Translations under genes and position numbers: made by a program
Shown here: positions 32,342-33,674 of the stretch, piece after piece
How positions within the stretch are numbered: the stretch's first letter is position 1
How the letters are laid out: every line of letters starts with the position of its first letter
Origin: Robertmurraya sp.
GTDB lineage: Bacteria; Bacillota; Bacilli; Bacillales; Cytobacillaceae
Assembly (NCBI GenBank): GCA_025451895.1
Contig: JANWJP010000010.1
Location: 1-33,674, forward strand
DNA: 33,674 bases
Reading direction: 5' to 3'
Notes under the pieces: model-generated
What the model saw: the letters and a program-made list of their open reading frames with translations, nothing else
The model's database searches: none
What the model was told of the DNA's origin: nothing

Positions 32342-32842
32342 ATGTCAGTAAAAATAACGCCCCGGGGGGAAGAAATCATTCGTGCGCAAATTGCCGCACT
32401 TGAGAATGAATTAAAGCAGGTACGTATGGATAAAAGCAAAGCCTATCATGCCTGCGGCGATCAAAAACTGGCCAATCCCAACTTCCATAAACTCGAGCAG
32501 GAAGAGCAATTATTGTTAGCACGAATAGCCGAATTGAAAAATTTATACAGAAATGCTGAGTTGATTCACTTCAGCAGGCGAAATACAGATGAAGTTGATA
32601 TCGGTTCGATTGTGAAATGTTCGTTTCAATATCCGGATGGAGCGGAAGAAGAAATCTATGAAATTGTCGGCTACGGTGAATCCAATATCGAAGAAAACAA
32701 GCTTTACTATGCAACGCCGGTTGCAAGGAAGCTATTAGGATTAAAAGCAGGGGAAGAAACGATTTTGTCCGTTCCTTCGGGACAGGTGAGATGCACTGTT
32801 CTGCAATTGTACAACAGCTGGGAAGAAGCGGAAAATCTATGA
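32342..32842 (+). CDS. GreA-family transcription factor paralogue with altered tip
   Basis: The 166-residue protein has an N-terminal coiled coil (about 5-78, RAQIAALENELKQVRMDKSK ... RIAELKNLYRNAEL) and a C-terminal FKBP-like domain (VDIGSIVKCSF, YEIVGYGES, TPVARKLLGLKAGEE, VPSGQ). GreA enters the RNA polymerase secondary channel and, by two acids at its tip in a GDLSENAEY-type loop, promotes cleavage of stalled RNA. Here the loop reads GDQKLANPNF, so the second acid (Glu) is missing. It may bind polymerase without stimulating cleavage, as Gfh1-like inhibitors do. The start is ATG 32342 after AAGGAG. It probably shares an operon with the CBS-HEPN gene. Confidence 0.8.
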   Translation: MSVKITPRGEEIIRAQIAALENELKQVRMDKSKAYHACGDQKLANPNFHKLEQEEQLLLARIAELKNLYRNAELIHFSRRNTDEVDIGSIVKCSFQYPDGAEEEIYEIVGYGESNIEENKLYYATPVARKLLGLKAGEETILSVPSGQVRCTVLQLYNSWEEAENL

Positions 32843-32956
32843 GTTTTTGCGGATTTTTGCAAGAAATATCAATCTCCGCCTCATGAAGGAAATCCGAGAT
32901 CATTCCCCGGCTCTTAATTCAACAAACATATTGAAAAGTTGAGGAAGGGGAATGAT

Positions 32957-33271
32957 ATGGAAAATTTTGCTGCTGTTTTTATTGTCATTGTTTTGTTAAT
33001 CCCGTTATATGCAGTGTTAATATGGACATATTCGGAACCTGAAAAGAGCATTTTATTCGGGAAGAGATGGATGTTTAAAGAAGAACCGGAGCCATCACAA
33101 AAAGCGGTCCGTTATACCAAGTTTTCTTCGATGACTGTTATGATTGGTCTTCCTATCATAATCACAAGTTTTCTGGTTGACGTACATATACTAAGGTTGA
33201 CTCCGGTGGTACTGTTTCTGGTTTTGATCATCGGGGCAATGTTCATTTTTGCAAAAGAGGATTTTTCCTGA
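32957..33271 (+). CDS. Small two-span membrane protein, unknown
   Basis: The 104-residue product has a first hydrophobic segment (about 3-23), a polar loop with SEPEKSILFGKRWMFKEEPE, and a second and perhaps third hydrophobic segment (about 60-98). The start was set at ATG 32957 because AAGGGG lies six bases upstream; TTG 32939 is less likely. No family is recognised. It is followed by a strong terminator. Confidence 0.6.
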   Translation: MENFAAVFIVIVLLIPLYAVLIWTYSEPEKSILFGKRWMFKEEPEPSQKAVRYTKFSSMTVMIGLPIIITSFLVDVHILRLTPVVLFLVLIIGAMFIFAKEDFS

Positions 33272-33312
33272 ATGAACAGGGATTTGTTTAATAAGACTAT
33301 ACAAATTCATTT

Positions 33313-33348
33313 AGAACTTCCAGCGGATGTTTGGAAGTTCTGATTTTT
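33313..33348 (+). terminator. Terminator after the 104-aa gene
   Basis: AGAACTTCCA (33313-33322) pairs perfectly with TGGAAGTTCT (33332-33341), followed by GATTTTTTT. Confidence 0.88.
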
Positions 33349-33429
33349 TTCATGAAATCAACACCAACCACTTTAACAGCGGTTTTTAATTAGGTTCTGT
33401 TAAATTTGGTTGTTGATTTCCGTTACAGG

Positions 33430-33674
33430 CACCTACGGTTAACGGGGGAGCGCCGAGCCTCCTCAGGCCAACAGGACGTTGGTTACAAAGGCGTTGCCAC
33501 AGGACGTGGCGTTTTTAGCCTTTAGGCCGACAGGAAGTCGGTCACAAAGGCGTTGCCACAGGACATGGCGCTCTTAGTCTTTAGGCCAACATGACGTTGG
33601 TCACGAAGGCGTTGCCACAGGACGTGGCGTTTTTAGCCTTTAGGCCGACAGGAAGTCGGTCACAAAGGCGTTGC
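33430..33674 (+). repeat. Tandem 59-bp repeat of paired AGGA-loop hairpins (continues past the window)
   Basis: Short perfect hairpins occur at 33468, 33496, 33527, 33555, 33586, 33614 and 33645, spaced 28 and 31 bp in turn, a 59-bp unit repeated about three and a half times to the window end. The loops are AGGAC or AGGAA (one ATGAC). Stems change together: CCAAC/GTTGG in units 1 and 3, CCGAC/GTCGG in the others, GCCAC/GTGGC between. A GTTTTTAGCCTTTAGG spacer recurs. The 59-bp period is not a multiple of three, so it is not coding. The lead-in at 33430-33467 (GGGGGAGCGCCGAGCCTCCT) resembles dispersed repeats I associate with Bacillaceae, from memory only. Confidence 0.85.

Noticed and set aside
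33468-33674. Repeat array considered as a CRISPR array or coding repeat
   Set aside because: There are no unique spacers, the whole 59-bp unit repeats, and the period is not a multiple of three.

Overview
The window looks like a chromosomal segment of a low-GC Firmicute, most likely a Bacillaceae. The evidence is AGGAGG/GGGGG-type ribosome binding sites with frequent TTG and GTG starts, many hairpin-plus-T-run terminators, Rex-type operators in front of a type II NADH dehydrogenase, and Bacillus-type families (YrvL, Spx, a DUF4003-like protein). No tRNA, rRNA, CRISPR array, transposase or phage gene was seen. The genus cannot be fixed by reading alone.

Layout. Positions 1-8.4 kb hold small membrane proteins and lipoproteins: a cut-off gene end, a two-span peptide, a YrvL-like protein, a ferritin-like protein (minus), a two-gene ABC exporter (minus), a plus-strand set of a membrane-anchored protein, a lipoprotein and a frameshifted DUF4003-like gene, and a large minus-strand lipoprotein. 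Positions 9.2-14.0 kb hold a TAXI-type TRAP transporter (binding protein plus fused DctQM permease) followed by a class III aminotransferase. Positions 14.2-14.65 kb hold about nine copies of a 51-52 bp repeat. Positions 14.8-19.1 kb hold Rex-controlled ndh, a small coiled-coil membrane protein, bluB behind a highly structured leader, and a DRE-TIM aldolase. Positions 19.2-23.6 kb hold a cysteine-free Spx paralogue and a TetR regulator (minus) with two palindromic operators upstream, a hypothetical protein, a YgbA-family protein, YjbQ and a 110-aa hypothetical protein.

The most notable block is 24.18-28.08 kb, a tight three-gene operon: an ATP-grasp ligase resembling the D-aspartate ligase that builds D-Asp cross-bridges in enterococci and lactococci, an aspartate/glutamate-type racemase, and an asparagine-synthetase-like amidotransferase. 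Together they suggest making D-Asp, attaching it (probably to a cell-wall precursor) and amidating it. The amidotransferase has lost the glutaminase nucleophile (Cys2 to Ser) and a glutamine-binding Glu (to Asn), so it may use free ammonia, a partner glutaminase or different chemistry.

Positions 28.5-33.3 kb hold a CDF metal exporter, a HIT hydrolase, a lipoprotein, and a gene pair of a CBS protein with a HEPN-like tail and a GreA-like factor lacking one tip acid, then a small membrane protein. The window ends inside a 59-bp tandem repeat (33.47 kb onward). Each repeat encodes two short hairpins with AGGA-type loops, and the stems differ between copies by compensating base changes.
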